The notes beneath the pieces were generated by a model. The model ran no database searches and was not told the DNA's origin. It saw nothing but the letters and a program-made list of their open reading frames with translations. 64,000 nt of DNA, from assembly GCF_023091745.1 (NCBI RefSeq), contig NC_068912.1, forward strand, positions 54,304,567 through 54,368,566, written 5' to 3'. The position numbers and the translations under genes are program-made. Shown piece by piece: positions 22,946 to 35,441 of this stretch; within the stretch, counting starts at the first letter, position 1; each line of letters starts with the position of its first letter. This DNA is from Budorcas taxicolor (lineage: Eukaryota > Chordata > Mammalia > Artiodactyla > Bovidae).

Positions 22946-23845
22946 ACTTCAGTTCAGTTCAGTCGCTTAGTCGTATTCGACTCTTTGTGACTCCATGAAT
23001 CGCAGCTCACCAGGCCGCCCTGTCCATAACCATCTCCCGGAGTTCACTCAGACTCACGTCCATCAAGTCTGTGATGCCATCCAGCCATCTCATCCTCGGT
23101 CGTCCCCTTCTCCTCCTGCCCCCAATCCCTCCCAGCATCAGAGTCTTTTCCAATGAGTCAACTCTTCTCATGAGGTGGCCAAAGTACTGGAGTTTCAGCT
23201 TTAGCATCATTCTTTCCAAAGAAATCCCAGAGCTGATCTCCTTCAGAATGGACTGGTTGGATCTCCTTGCAGTCCAAGGGACTTGCAAGAGTCTTCTCCA
23301 ACACCACAGTTCAAAAGCATCAATTCTTCAGTGATCAGCCTTCTTCACAGTCCAACTCTCACATCGATACATGACCACAGGAAAAACCATAGCCTTGACT
23401 AGATGGACCTTAGTCGGCAAAGTAATGTCTCTGCTTTTGAATATGCTATCTAGGTTGGTCATAACTTTTCTTCCAAGGAGTAAGCGTCTTTTAATTTCAT
23501 GACTGCAGTCACCATCTGCAGTGATTCTGGAGCCCAGAAAAATCTGACACTGTTTCCACTGTTTCCCCATCTATTTGCCATGAAGTGATGGGACCGGATG
23601 CCATGATCTTCGTTTTCTGAATGTTGAGCTTTAGGCCAACTTTTTCGCTCTCCTCTTTCACTTTCATCTCAAACTCATATCCATTGAGTCGGAGATGCCA
23701 TCTAACCATCTCATCTTCTGTCGTCCCCTTTTCCTCTTGCCTTCAATCTTTCCCAACATCAGGGTCTTTTCAAATGAGTCAGTTCTTCACATCAGGTGGC
23801 CAAAATATTGGAGCTTCAGCTTCAACACCAGTCCTTCCAAGTGCA
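22946..23845 (-). mobile_element. Two abutting antisense BovB fragments
   Basis: 22946-23668 is a less diverged BovB 3' fragment with a TTCAGTTCAG start, reaching into the end of RT. At 23669 the sequence jumps back to a different, older BovB 3' region (CTCATATCCATTGAGTCGGA) that ends near 23845. The order cannot come from one element. Confidence 0.87.
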
Positions 23846-23925
23846 TAAAACTGAAATAAATCCTTTATGTTCAAAAAACCAAAAGACAAAAGGCTCTCTG
23901 AAAATGCATCTTCAACTTTTATCAT

Positions 23926-24718
23926 CAGTTCAGTTCAGTTCAGTCGCTCAGTTGTGTCCGACTCTTTGCAACCCCATGAATCAGCAGCACACCAGGCCTC
24001 CCTGTCCATCACCAACTCCCAGAGTTCACTCAGACTCACGTCCATCGAGTCCATAATGCTATCCAACCATCTCATCCACGGTCGTCCCCTTCTCCTCCTG
24101 CCCCCAATCCCTCCCAGCATCAGAGTCTTTTCCAATGAGTCAACTCTTCGCATGAAGTGGCCAAAGTACTGGGGTTTCAGCTTCAGCATCATTCCTTCCA
24201 AAGAAATCCCAGGGATGATCTCCTTCAGAATGGACTGGCTGGATCTCCTTGCAGTTCAAGGGACTCTCAAGAGTCTTCCCCAATGCTACAGTTCAAACGC
24301 ATTAATTCTTCGGCACTGAGTTTCTTCACAGTCCAACTCTCACATCCATACATGACCACTGGAGAAACCATAGGCTTGACTAGACGGACCTTTGTTTGCA
24401 AAGTAATGTTTCTGCTTTTGAATATACTATAGGGGTTGGTCATAACTTTTCTTCCAAAGAGTAAGTGTCTTTTAATTTGATGGCTGCAATCACCATCTGC
24501 AGTGATTTTGCAGCCCAAAAAAATAAAGTCTGACACTGTTTTCACTGTTTCCCCATCTATTTGCCATGAAGTGATGGGACCAGGTGCCATGATCTTCGTT
24601 TTCTGAATGTTGAGCTTTAAGCCAACTTTTTCACTCTCCAGTTCACTTTCATCAAGAGGCTTTTTAGTTCGTCTTCACTTTCTGCCATAAGGGTGGTGTC
24701 ATCTGCATATCTGAGGTA
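23926..24718 (-). mobile_element. 5'-truncated BovB, antisense, with 8-bp TSD
   Basis: TTTATCAT at 23918-23925 and 24719-24726 flanks the element. It stops just past the RT catalytic region. Confidence 0.92.
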
Positions 24719-24944
24719 TTTATCATAGGAAAAGCTTAAAGTTTCACATTTAAACAATGTGAAAGAGATTATGTGAGTAGCAGTTAACAGAAAATAACTA
24801 AAACATATTCAAACTTATTCATAATTAGTAAATAATATAATCATTCACTTCTCAGGTTGACAAAAGTAAAAATATTTGATAACAAGTTATGTTATGTGAG
24901 AAAGCATGGAAAGAAAGGCTATCTCATATAGGAGTGTGAGTGAG

Positions 24945-25058
24945 TGAGTGAAGTTGCTCAGTCATGTCTGACTCTTTGTGAACCTATGGACTGTAGCCCA
25001 CCAGGCTCCTCCATCCATGGAATTTTCTAGGCAAAGAGTACTGGAGTGGGTTGCCATT
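24945..25058 (-). mobile_element. Bov-A SINE fragment, antisense
   Basis: AAGTTGCTCAGTCATGTCTG through GGAGTGGGTTGCCATTAG, a single BovA unit preceded by short GTGA repeats. Confidence 0.87.
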
Positions 25059-26229
25059 AGTATAAATTATAAAATTTCTGTTGAGAATTGATCTTTATAT
25101 ATCTTATGTTTAATATGTGTATGACTTGATATAACATGTTCACTTTTAAGAAAATATATGCACACGATTATACACACACACACATAAATGAGAGAAATTG
25201 TGGTGTTAATAAAAATAAATAATAAAAGCTGCAATATAAAGGTAAAATTAGTACACAGATGTAGTAGATGTCTATGTAGCCACTGAAATAATTTGACAAC
25301 GGAGTTTATATATACTATTATAGAAAAATCTTCAAGATATATTTTAAGGTGAAAAAAATGAGTTGTCAAAACTTGAGTCTAGTGTAGTTTTTGTGGATAA
25401 AAAAGAGGAATTCATGAAAAGTGGTGACATTGGTTCTTTCTGGGGAAAAGTGGGTGGGATCAGGCGGAGGAAGGACACATAGTTTACATTATATATTCTA
25501 CCTTTGAAATTTTGTAATAAATAAATTTAAATTAGAAATTATAATAGTAAATAAAGAATCAAACAATGTGTAAAAACAATATTCATAAATAAAGCAGAAA
25601 TTATAATAAAATACTAATAATCAGTACTAATGGGATGTGAAACTGACCACTAAATGATGAATTCTTCCTTGCTCCAAGAAATGACGTCAGCCAGGCTAAG
25701 AATCGAGGACTGGAAAACACAAAATTTGCATCCTAATCTTTTTGTTTCATTTTGGCCTTGATTCTTTAATTCTTATATTCACTTCTAAACTAAGGTAAAA
25801 ATTTACTGGTGATCCTTTGAAATAGTGCAGTAGCCTTCATTGTTTGTCTCTGAATGGAACTTTAAGGTTTTAGAAGGAAAACTAGCCAAAAAAGAAAAAA
25901 GAATGTGCGCTGTTGAGAGGGATCCTGTCATTCTTAAAACATTCCATGCTGACCTTCCTGCTATGTGTCAGGGCAGGTGGGATGACGTGCCACCTCAGAA
26001 CTGGACTCCTGGTGGTGTTAACCAGGAGAGATGAGAGACCCTGTCACCTGGAGGTGAGGTGTTCGCTTTTACACATCAGAAGCCAGGTGGATGCAGTGAT
26101 AGTTGTGTGGCAATGTTGAAGTGACAGTGGAGCCTGACCACAGAGAACTCAGAAGAGGATGAATAAAACATGGTCAAGTGAAATAGGGAGAAAACAATTA
26201 ATGGATGGGGTCAAGGATAGCTTATGAGG
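25059..26229. other. Intergenic stretch, possible old L1 3' end
   Basis: AT-rich DNA. The part around 25190-25520 resembles a diverged mammalian L1 3' end, but this is uncertain. No exon or splice-bounded frame is supported. Confidence 0.4.
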
Positions 26230-26507
26230 CTGCTGTTGCTGCTGCTAAGTTGATTCAGTCATGTCCAACTCTGTGCAACCCCACATATGGCAGCCCATGA
26301 GGCTTCCCCGTCCCTGGGATTCTCCAGGCAAGAACACTGGACTGGGTTGCCATTTCCTTCTCCAGTGCATGAAAGTGAAACGTGAAAGTGAAGTCTCTCA
26401 GTCCTGTCCGACTCTTAGTGACCCCATGGACTGCAGCCTACCAGGCACCTCCTTCCACGGGATTTTCCAGGCAAGCGTACTGGAGTGGGCTGCCATTGCC
26501 TTCTCCA
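26230..26507 (-). mobile_element. Bov-A2 SINE (dimer), antisense, with perfect 9-bp TSD
   Basis: Two BovA units are joined by the linker GTGCATGAAAGTGAAACGTG. CTTATGAGG at 26221-26229 and 26508-26516 flanks it. Confidence 0.95.
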
Positions 26508-26516
26508 CTTATGAGG

Positions 26517-27960
26517 AGGCGATCAATTTATAGCCCCAAAGAAGTTTTTCAATCCCTAGTCTTGATCTGAGCCAGTTTCAGATCAGGAATTCATTACCTG
26601 GAGGATCTGGATCCTCAGGAAGAAGGATCCTGAGACTCCAGGACAAGAAAAATAAAAATGAATTTTTCTATCTCCCTCTGGGGGACTATTTATTCAAGTA
26701 GATATGCAGTCAGGAAATGAGACATTTAAGGGCTTGACTCAGGATCCAACTTGGCATTTTTACCCTGATACCAGAAAGATGCACACACTCCCCTGTTAAA
26801 GTAGGGCCATATTGGTTTAGGTAATAGCAAGTAATTACTAGAGTCCTTATCCAGGTATAATTAACTGCTGTCTAGTAATTATTTTAAGGTGGTAAATATT
26901 TCAGTACTTTTTCAATAAATATTTTCAGTATTTTAACACCTAAAAGCTCATCTGGGGGCAGAGACCATTTTTCTGTTCATCCTTTCAAGTTATGTGCATA
27001 AAATGTGCATCAGTTCTTCAGCATGCAGTTTTCTTTATGATCCAACTCTCATGTCTATGCTTGACTACTGGAAAAACCATAGCTTTGATATATAAACCTT
27101 TGTCAGCAAAGTGGTGTCTTTCCTTTTTGATATTGTAAATTAAGTATATAGATTATGAAATATATTAAAAGTGCTTCCCTAACCAAATTACCCAGGAATC
27201 CCAGCTAAGGGAAAAATGCTTGAAATATACTTGTTTTATACAGTTTTGCTTACATTTGTGCTATGGATTTTCTATTTTTCTTGTTGCCAAGAAAACTGAA
27301 GCCAACTGAGAGAGAGGTATAGAGAAGAGAAGCTATAAAGGCCTTCCAACATGGGAAGGCCTAAAAGAAGCTGTAGAAATATCTTTTTAGGATGTGGCCA
27401 TTGAGTAACTGACTTTTTCTAATCTTCACCACACACCTGTATTCCTGGTATGACCAGTGGATTTGGTAAGACTCTGATAACTCTAAAAATACCAGGAATT
27501 ATTTATACTTTCAATTTCAGTGAAACCACACCATTTTACTGGAAGAAATGAGTAATTGAGTCTTTTTTACCTTTGATAAATGAAGGACAAAAAGGTGAAA
27601 GGCACGAGTGAGCAACGGGTGAGAGGCAACTGAGAAGAATTCTTGGACCTGTGGTGTGTGGAGCAGGTACGTCCATATCTTTTAGTGCAACTTCAGCTTG
27701 AACTCCAAGTTGATTTCAGGTTAAAGGTAACAATTGGATAGGGCAGGAAGGCACATTGCCTATTGTCTGGCTTGCAGGAGTCTGTGGTTGGCTTTAGTTC
27801 ACAGTAAGCTCAGCCTCTCCATTTAGAACAGTAGAGGCTGCAAAGTGATCACCAGAAACACTATGTCCTATCTGAGAAAGTCAACTCGGGGCAGCAAGTG
27901 GGGTGGAAAAACTCATAGGAACCTACCTGCCTATCTTGCTTGTCAAGCTCTGTAGGTGGC
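26517..27960. other. Intergenic stretch with a short BovB relic
   Basis: Mostly unique. A diverged antisense BovB remnant lies at about 27009-27130 (CATCAGTTCTTCAGCATGCA, GGAAAAACCATAGCTTTGA). A 9-bp inverted repeat (27339-27347 with 27354-27362) is also present. No gene recognised. Confidence 0.55.
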
Positions 27961-28312
27961 ATCAATTCAGTCACTCAGTTGTGTCTGACTCTGTGACCCC
28001 ATGGACTGCAGCATGCCAGGCTTCCCTGTCCATCACCAACTCCCGGAGCCTGCTCAAATTCATGTCCATAGAGTCGGTGATGCCATCTAACTGTCTCATC
28101 CTCTGTCATTCCCTTCTCCTCCTGCCTTCAGTCTTTCCCAGCATCAGAGTCTTTTCCAATGAGTTGGTTCTTTGCATCAGGTGGGCAAAGTATTGGAGCT
28201 TCAGCTTCAGCATCACTGCTTCCAATGAATATTCAGGACAGATTTCCTTTAGGATTGACTGGTTGGATTTCCTTGCTGTTCATGGGACTCTCAAAAATCT
28301 TCTCCATAGACT
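27961..28312 (-). mobile_element. 5'-truncated BovB, antisense (older)
   Basis: BovB 3' end from AATTCAGTCACTCAGTTGTG to ATGGGACTCTCAAAAATCTT, more diverged than most copies here and with a short tail. Confidence 0.88.
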
Positions 28313-29492
28313 TCATAAAACAAGACAGTCTCCTTTAAGGAGGTTGCAAGCAATTATAAGCTAAAGGGATAGTTTCTTTTAAATATTTAGATTAATCATA
28401 CTTAAGGAAGCTTCAGAGTGAGAGCTCTGTAAATCTCTATGTGGAGGTAAGCATTGTCCCCAGATCCCTGATCTTTATTTGTTAAAAATTACTATTGTTC
28501 AAAACCCTCTTGCTCTCTCTCCCTCTTGCTCATTTCCTCTCACTGGCCCTTGTGATCACTCTCTGTCTGTTGGTCTGTTTTTCATAATTACATTGGAGTC
28601 ATTTGTAACATTTATTCAACATGGAGAATCAATTCTGCCCAGTGATTGTTCTGTAGATCCAATTTTGAAGATCAGTCCTAAACAGGATTGAAAAGCTTTG
28701 TTAATTTGAAGTTAAAAGTCCTCTGACTCATTCAAACTAAGAAGCCACAAACCTGGATTCTGTAAAGCTGTTTGCAGTTGCTCCTCTCACATCTTCCTAC
28801 AGATTCCTTTAAGTCTTCACTGGAAAGAATGACTTAAGACAATTAGTTATAATAACTGTTAGAGGCTCATGTTTTACCTTCCTATTCTTTGCTTCCTCAA
28901 CTGAGGAATCAGACAAAAGGAGATGGTGCAGGAAGAGTGTTTGAACTCGGTTGCTTTTTTCATTTGTAGACTTTTTCTTCTTGGTAGCCTAGCATTTGCA
29001 GATTGTGTTGAAATGGACCCAATGAACAAAATTGTTCAGTGCAATTATTTTGAATAAATCTCCACCTAACACAACAAACATATGTTGCATGCTATACTAA
29101 GAAATAGGATTATAGTATCAATTTTATCCTCAAAATATCCTCCAGGCTGGACCTATAATTTTATTCACAGTACTCCTATACTTCTCTTTAAAAATTTATG
29201 TTTAACTAGGTAAGGATCCCTATGTAAGGACATACAAGTAATAACTGAGGAAACTGATATTTTTGATGGTATTAAATGCATATTCAACATTTGACCTATA
29301 AATATAAGACTGAATATTTGAGACATTTTAGTGTAATATGTTTACATATTCCAATTATGTGACATGCATAGATATTGTAGAAAATCGAATTAATATAAAT
29401 GACAAACACAAATATGCCAGGAGACTTATGGTTTAATTGCATCTTTGGTACTTAGTTTTTAAAAGTAAACTTTGCTTTAAAAAGCAATTACA
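28313..29492. other. Intergenic stretch, nothing recognised
   Basis: AT-rich sequence without a recognisable repeat, exon or long frame. Confidence 0.5.
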
Positions 29493-29620
29493 AGGAGGGA
29501 CTTCTGTGGAGGACTAGTGATTAAGATTCTGCACTTCCTCTGCAGGTTCGAACTCTGCTTAGGTAACTAAGATCCCACATGCTGAGGGGCATGGCCAAAA
29601 ACTAAGTTAAAAAAAAAAAA
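29493..29620 (+). mobile_element. Cetartiodactyl tRNA-derived SINE (CHR/SINE2 type)
   Basis: It begins GGAGGGACTTCTGTGGAGGA, contains the B-box-like GGTTCGAACTC, and ends GGCATGGCCAAAAACTAAG before a poly-A. This family differs from Bov-tA and is found across whales and ruminants. Confidence 0.8.
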
Positions 29621-29861
29621 CATTATGAGGAAATCACATATTTCTTTCAACTCAATTTATCTTTTTGTAACATTTTGTCAAATTTTTTTCTCTAAATATG
29701 TGCATATGTCTCTCAGTATAATATAAACTGATATTTGCATTATTTTTTTTTCTTATTCTTATCCTCATTTGTGGGAGTTGCAAAAAACCTGACCCTTCTC
29801 AGCTAAGGATTATTCAGGAGATTCTCCTGCCTTCCCTTTTTGAAAGAGAGATTGAAGCTTT

Positions 29862-30853
29862 CAGTTCAGTTCAGTTCAGTTCAGTTCAGTTGCTCAGTCG
29901 TGTCTGACTCTTTGCAATCCCATGAACTGCAGCATGCCAGGCCTCCCTGTCCATCACCAACTCCCGGAGTTTACTCAGACTAGTGTCCATAGAGTCGGTG
30001 ATGCCCTCCAGCCATCTCATCCTCTGTCGTCCCCTTCTTCTCCTGCCCCCAATCCCTCCCAGTATCAGGGTCTTTTCCAATTGGTCAGCTCTTCACATGA
30101 GGTGGCCAAAGTATTGGAGTTTCAGCTTTAGTTATCAGTCCTTCCAACGAACACCCAGGACTAATCTCCTTTAGAATGGACTGGTTGGATCTCCTTGCAG
30201 TCCAAGGGACTCTCAAGAGTCTTCTCCAACACCACAGTTCAAAACCATCAATTCTTCAGTGCTCAGCTTTCTTCACAGTGCAACTCTGACATCCATACAT
30301 GACTACTGGAAAAACCGTAGCCTTGACTAGACGGAACTTTGTTGGCAAAGTAATGTCTCTGCTTTTCAATATGATATCTAAGTTGGTCATAACTTTCCTT
30401 CCAAGTAGTAAACGTCTTTTAATTTCATGGCTGCAATCACCATCTGCAGTGATTTTGGAGCCCCCCAGAAATAAAGTCTGACACTGTTTCCACTGTTTCC
30501 CCATCTATTTCCCATGAAGTGATGGGACCAGGTGCCATGATCTTAGTTTTCTGAATGTTGAGCTTTAAGCCAACTTTTTCACTTTCATCAACAGGCTTTT
30601 TAATTCCTCTTCACTTTCTGCTATAAGGGTTTTGTTATCTGCATATCTGAGGTTATTGATATTTCTCCCACCAATCTTGATTCCAGCCTGTGCTTCTTCC
30701 AGCCCAGTGTTTCTCATGATGTACTCTGCATTGAAGTTAACTAAGCAGGATGACAATATACAGCCTTGATGTACTCGTTTTCCTATTTGGAGCCAGTCTG
30801 TTGTTCCATGTCCAGTTCTAACTGTTGCTTCCTGACCTGCATGTAGGTTTCTC
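29862..30853 (-). mobile_element. 5'-truncated BovB, antisense, with 7-bp TSD
   Basis: It starts with about six CAGTT units. AAGCTTT at 29855-29861 and 30854-30860 flanks it. The fragment reaches the middle of RT. Confidence 0.92.
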
Positions 30854-31193
30854 AAGCTTTAGATTGGCCTAATTACCACACAGCTACTGCCTTTTTCACT
30901 TATCATTCTTCTACACCTGCAGATAAAAAATGAGCACTTGGGAACCAATGAGCAGTGGAGTGCACATTTGGTGTACGATAGTCGCTAGAAAGCTACTGCA
31001 CGTTATTGATAGAGGAATTCTAAGACAACCAATGTGTTTGAGAAAGATTATTCTGCCAAGTAATGTGTTACTCTAGACTGGATACACTTAACATAAAATT
31101 TATCATTTTATCATATTTAAAAGTACAATTCAGTAGCACTAACTACATTCACATTTTTGTACAACTATCACTACTGTCCATCTCCAGATATTT

Positions 31194-31955
31194 GGGCTTC
31201 TTTTATAGCTTAGTTGGTAAAGAATCCGCCTGCAATGCAGGAGACCCCGGTTTGATTCCTGGGTCGGGAAGATCCAGTGGAGAAGGGGTAGGCTCCTCTC
31301 TCCAGTATTCTTGGGCTTCCCTTGTGGCTCAGCTGGTAAAGAATCTGCCTGCAGTGCAGGAGGCTTGGTTTTGATCCCTGAGTTCGGAAGATCCCCTGGA
31401 AAGGGAAAGGCTACCCACTTCAGTATTCTGGCCTGGGGAATTCCATGAACTGTATAGTCCATGGGGTTGCAAAGAGTCAGACACAATCACTACTGTCCAT
31501 CTCCAGATATTTACATCATTCCAAATAGAATTTCCCTGGTGGTTTATACAGTAAAGAATCTGCCTGCAATGTGGGAGATACGGATTTAATCCCTGGGACA
31601 AGAAGATCCTCTGGAGAAGGGAATGGCAACCCACTCCAGTATTCTTGCCTGGAGAATTCCAAGGACAGAGGAGCCTGGAAGGCTACAGTTGACTAAGTGG
31701 TTAACACTTTCGATTTTATCACCATTGTCCATTTCCAGATATTTACATTATTCCAAATAGAAACTTGGGCTTCCCAGATGACTCAGTGGTAAAGAATCTG
31801 CCTGCTAATGCAAGAGACATGGGTTCCATCCCTGGATAGGGAAGATGCCCTGGAGAAGGAAATGGTAACCCCCTCCAGTATTCTTACCTGGGAAATCCCA
31901 TGGACAGAGGAGTCTGGTGGGCTACAGTCCACTGGGTCATTCACAACTTAGTATC
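31194..31955 (+). mobile_element. Array of Bov-tA SINEs within the L1
   Basis: Four tRNA-like heads of the Bov-tA type (GGTAAAGAATC core) occur near 31205, 31330, 31550 and 31785, each followed by all or part of a BovA body. The units at 31194-31485 (one and a half copies), 31531-31717 and 31763-31955 are separated by repeated copies of one L1 segment (see finding). All are in the + orientation. Confidence 0.88.
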
Positions 31956-34900
31956 TACACAGCAGCAACAACAAATGAAAACTCAATATACTTAAACAAT
32001 AATGTCCCTCTCCCGCAGACCCTGCCCCAGCCCATGGTGAATACTATCTTACTTTCTGTCTGTATTAATTTGACTGTTTTAGCTACCACACGTAAGTGGA
32101 ACCATAAAATATTAGTCTTTTTGTTTCTGACTTTTTTCAGTTAGCATCATGTCTGCAAGATTTATCAATGTAACATGTATCTGAATTTCATTCTTTTTAC
32201 AGGTGAATAACATTCCATAGTATGATATGTTGCCTTATGTTTATTTATTAATCCCTTGATTGACATTAGGTTTGTTTTCCCCTTTTGGATATTGTGGACA
32301 CAGTTGCTATGGACATAAGTATATAACTATCTGTTCAAGTTCCTTCTTTTAATATTTTTGTTTGTGTACCTTGAAGTGAAATTGCTGGATCAAATAGTAA
32401 CTGTTTTATTTTTTTTCCCTTTGGATGATCCATTGTAATGTTTTCTGCAGTGACTGCGCCCTTTTATATTCCCACCAGTGAAGCACATGTGTTCCAATAT
32501 CCCTACATGTTGGCTAGCACTTGTTTGTTGGCTGGTTGGTTGGTTGGTTTCTTCATAGTAACCTAATGGGTATGAGATGATAGCTCATTGTGGTTTTGAT
32601 TACATCCACCTAAGGATAAGTAATGCTGAGCATGTTTGCATGTGCTTTCTGGCCATTTGTGTATTTTCTCTGGAAAAATTTCCATTTGAGTCTTTTGCCC
32701 ACTTTTAAATCTCATTATGGTTGTTGAGTTTTAAGTGTTCTTATATGTTCTGGGTATTAACTCTTTATCAGATGTATGGTATGGAAATATTCCCTCTTAT
32801 TCTGTGGTTTGCCCTTGTTACTCTTAATGATAATGCAGTAAAGTTTTCACTTTGATGAAGCCCATTTTATTATTTTTGACAATTTTTGCCCATGCTCTGG
32901 TGTCATATCCAAGAAAGCCAAATCTAATGACATGAAGGTTTTCTCTGTGCTGCTTCTAAGATTTTTAATAGTTTTAGCTCTTATATTTAGGTCTTTGATA
33001 CATTTTGAGTTAGGTTTTATATATGGTGTTAAGGTGATTGTCTATCTTCATTCTTTTCATGGTCTATTTTGATTCTTTTTTCAGTCACACTTGTTGAAAG
33101 GACTGCTTTCCAGATTGAATGGTCCTGGCACCCTTGTTGAAGATCATTTGACTATGTATGGGAGGATTTATTGCCAAACTCTTTTTTCTGTTCTCTTAAT
33201 GTATATGTCTGATTTTATGCTAGAACCACACTTTTTTTGTTTATGCAGCTCTATGGTAAATTTTTTAATCAGGAAATGTGATACTTCCAAATTTATTTAT
33301 TTTTTCAAGATCCTTTTGTCTATCCAGGATTCTCTGCGATTCTATATTCATTTAAAAATTCAAAGACCTTTATTTTTGTGAAAAAAATATTGTTCAGATT
33401 TGACAGGAGTTTCATGGATCTGTAGATAATTTTGCTGATATTTGCATCTTAATAATTTTAAGTCTTCTAATCCATGAACACAAAATGACGTTCTGTTTAC
33501 TTATGATTTCTTTCTGCAGACTGTGATAGTTTTCATTGTGTGAGTCTTTCACCTTCTTGGTTAACTTAATTCTTGAGTATTTTGTTCTTTTTTATATTAT
33601 TGAAAATGAAATTTTCTTAAATTCCTTTCTGTTTTTCATTTGTCAATGTATAGAAAGACAACTGATTTTTATGTGTTTACACAATATTTTACAGTATTGC
33701 TGATTCATCTGTTTGTTTTAATAGTGTTTTGTGGAATCTTTAGAGTTGTTTCCTGTAAAATCTTGTCATCTGTAGTAGACATAATTTATCTCTTCCTCTC
33801 TAATTTGTGTGTTTTTCATTTCTTTATCTCTTCTAATTGGTCTGGCTAGAACCTCTAATACTATGTTGAATAAAAATGGCAATAACAGGATTTCTTGTCT
33901 TGTCCCTGATCTTAGAGGAAAAGATTTTAGTGTTTCATCACAGAGTATGAAGTTACCTGTGAGTTTTTCACATATGGCCTCTATTATGTTGAGGTAGTCT
34001 CTTTCTATTCCTAAATGATGAGTGTTTTTAATCATAAAAAAGTGTTGAATTTTGTCAAATGCTTTTTCTGCATTGATGAGCCTGTAATCTTTTTCCCTTT
34101 TATTCTTCTAATATGGTGTTACATATTAATGATTTTGTATGAGGAAACATCCTTGTATTTCAGGAATAAACATTGCATTGTCACGATGTATAATGTTTTT
34201 AATATGTGGCCAATTTTGGTTGACCAGTATTTTGTTGAGAATTTGTGCATAAATCACTACAGAATATATTCTTCTAGCTTTTCCTTTTCCTGTAGTATCT
34301 TCACATGGCTTTGGTATCATGGTAATACTTTTCTCATAGAATGAGTAAGGGAATATTTTCTCCTCTTCACTATTTTTTGAAAGACTTAAGAAGAGCTGGC
34401 ATTGTTAGTTCTTTAAATGTTGGAAGTCACCAGTGAAACCATCTACTCGTAGCTTTTCTTTGTTGGAAGTTCTTTTATTCAATCTCCTTTCTCATTATAA
34501 GTCTATGTAGATTTCCTGTTTCTTTATTATTCAGCCTTGGTAGGTTTTATGTTCTAGGAATTGGTCAATTTCATCTAAGTTATCCAAGTTTATTGGCATA
34601 TATCATTCATTCACAGTATAATTATAATTCTTTTTATTTCTATAGAATCTGTAACTGTGTAACCACTTTGATATTTGTTTTTCTTTTTGTCATCCAGTCA
34701 TCTCTTTTTTCCCTAGTCAGACTAGCTCAGTATTTGTCAAATATTTTTATCTTTTTGAGAAAATAGTTTTTAAAAAATATTTTCTCTTTTGTTTTCTATT
34801 GGTTATTTTTTTTAATTTATGCTCTAACTTTTCTTATTTCATTTGTTCTGCTAGCCCCAGAATTTTTCTTTTTCTATTTACGTGGTAAATTTAGGTTGTT

Positions 34901-35274
34901 GATTAATGGAGTCTTTTCCTCTTGTTGTAATCATTTAAAGTTACAACTTTCCATATTAACACCATCTTGCTATACACTGTAAGGTTTGTTATGTAGTGCT
35001 TTTATTTCATTTGTCTCTGAGTGTTATATAATACTTTTTAAGATTTCATCTTTGACCTATTAGTTAAAAGTGGTTTGTTTACTTTCCCATACTTATTCCA
35101 GTTTTTCTCCTCCTGTTTATTTCTAGTTTCATTTCATTGTAGTCCTAAAAGGTATTTTGTATGATTTGTCTTTTAAACATTTATTAAAATGCATTTGTTT
35201 GATAACATGTATTCTATCCTTCAAAATACTTCATCTGCACTTGGGAAATGTGTATTCTCCTGTTCAGTTGGGTG

Positions 35275-35441
35275 CTTGTTGTTGTTATTCAGTTGCCAAG
35301 TTTTGTCTGACTCTTTGCGACCCCATGGAGTGCAACACACCAGGCTTCCCTTCTCTCACCATCTCCCAGAGTTAGCCCAAGTTCGTGCCCAATGAATCTG
35401 TGATGCCAACCAACCATCTCATCCTCTGTTGCCCTCTTCCA
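35275..35441 (-). mobile_element. Bov-type fragment, antisense, in the L1
   Basis: TTATTCAGTTGCCAAGTTTT to CCATCTCATCCTCTGTTGCC, the 3' end shared by BovB and related SINEs, inserted in the L1 ORF2 region. Confidence 0.82.

Noticed and set aside
27339..27362. Hairpin with a 9-bp perfect stem (AGGCCTTCC)
   Set aside because: Short and isolated, with no gene or T-run beside it. It could easily arise by chance.
31160..31960. Regularly spaced direct repeats as a CRISPR-like array
   Set aside because: The repeats are L1 pieces and SINEs in mammalian DNA, with unequal spacing and large spacers.
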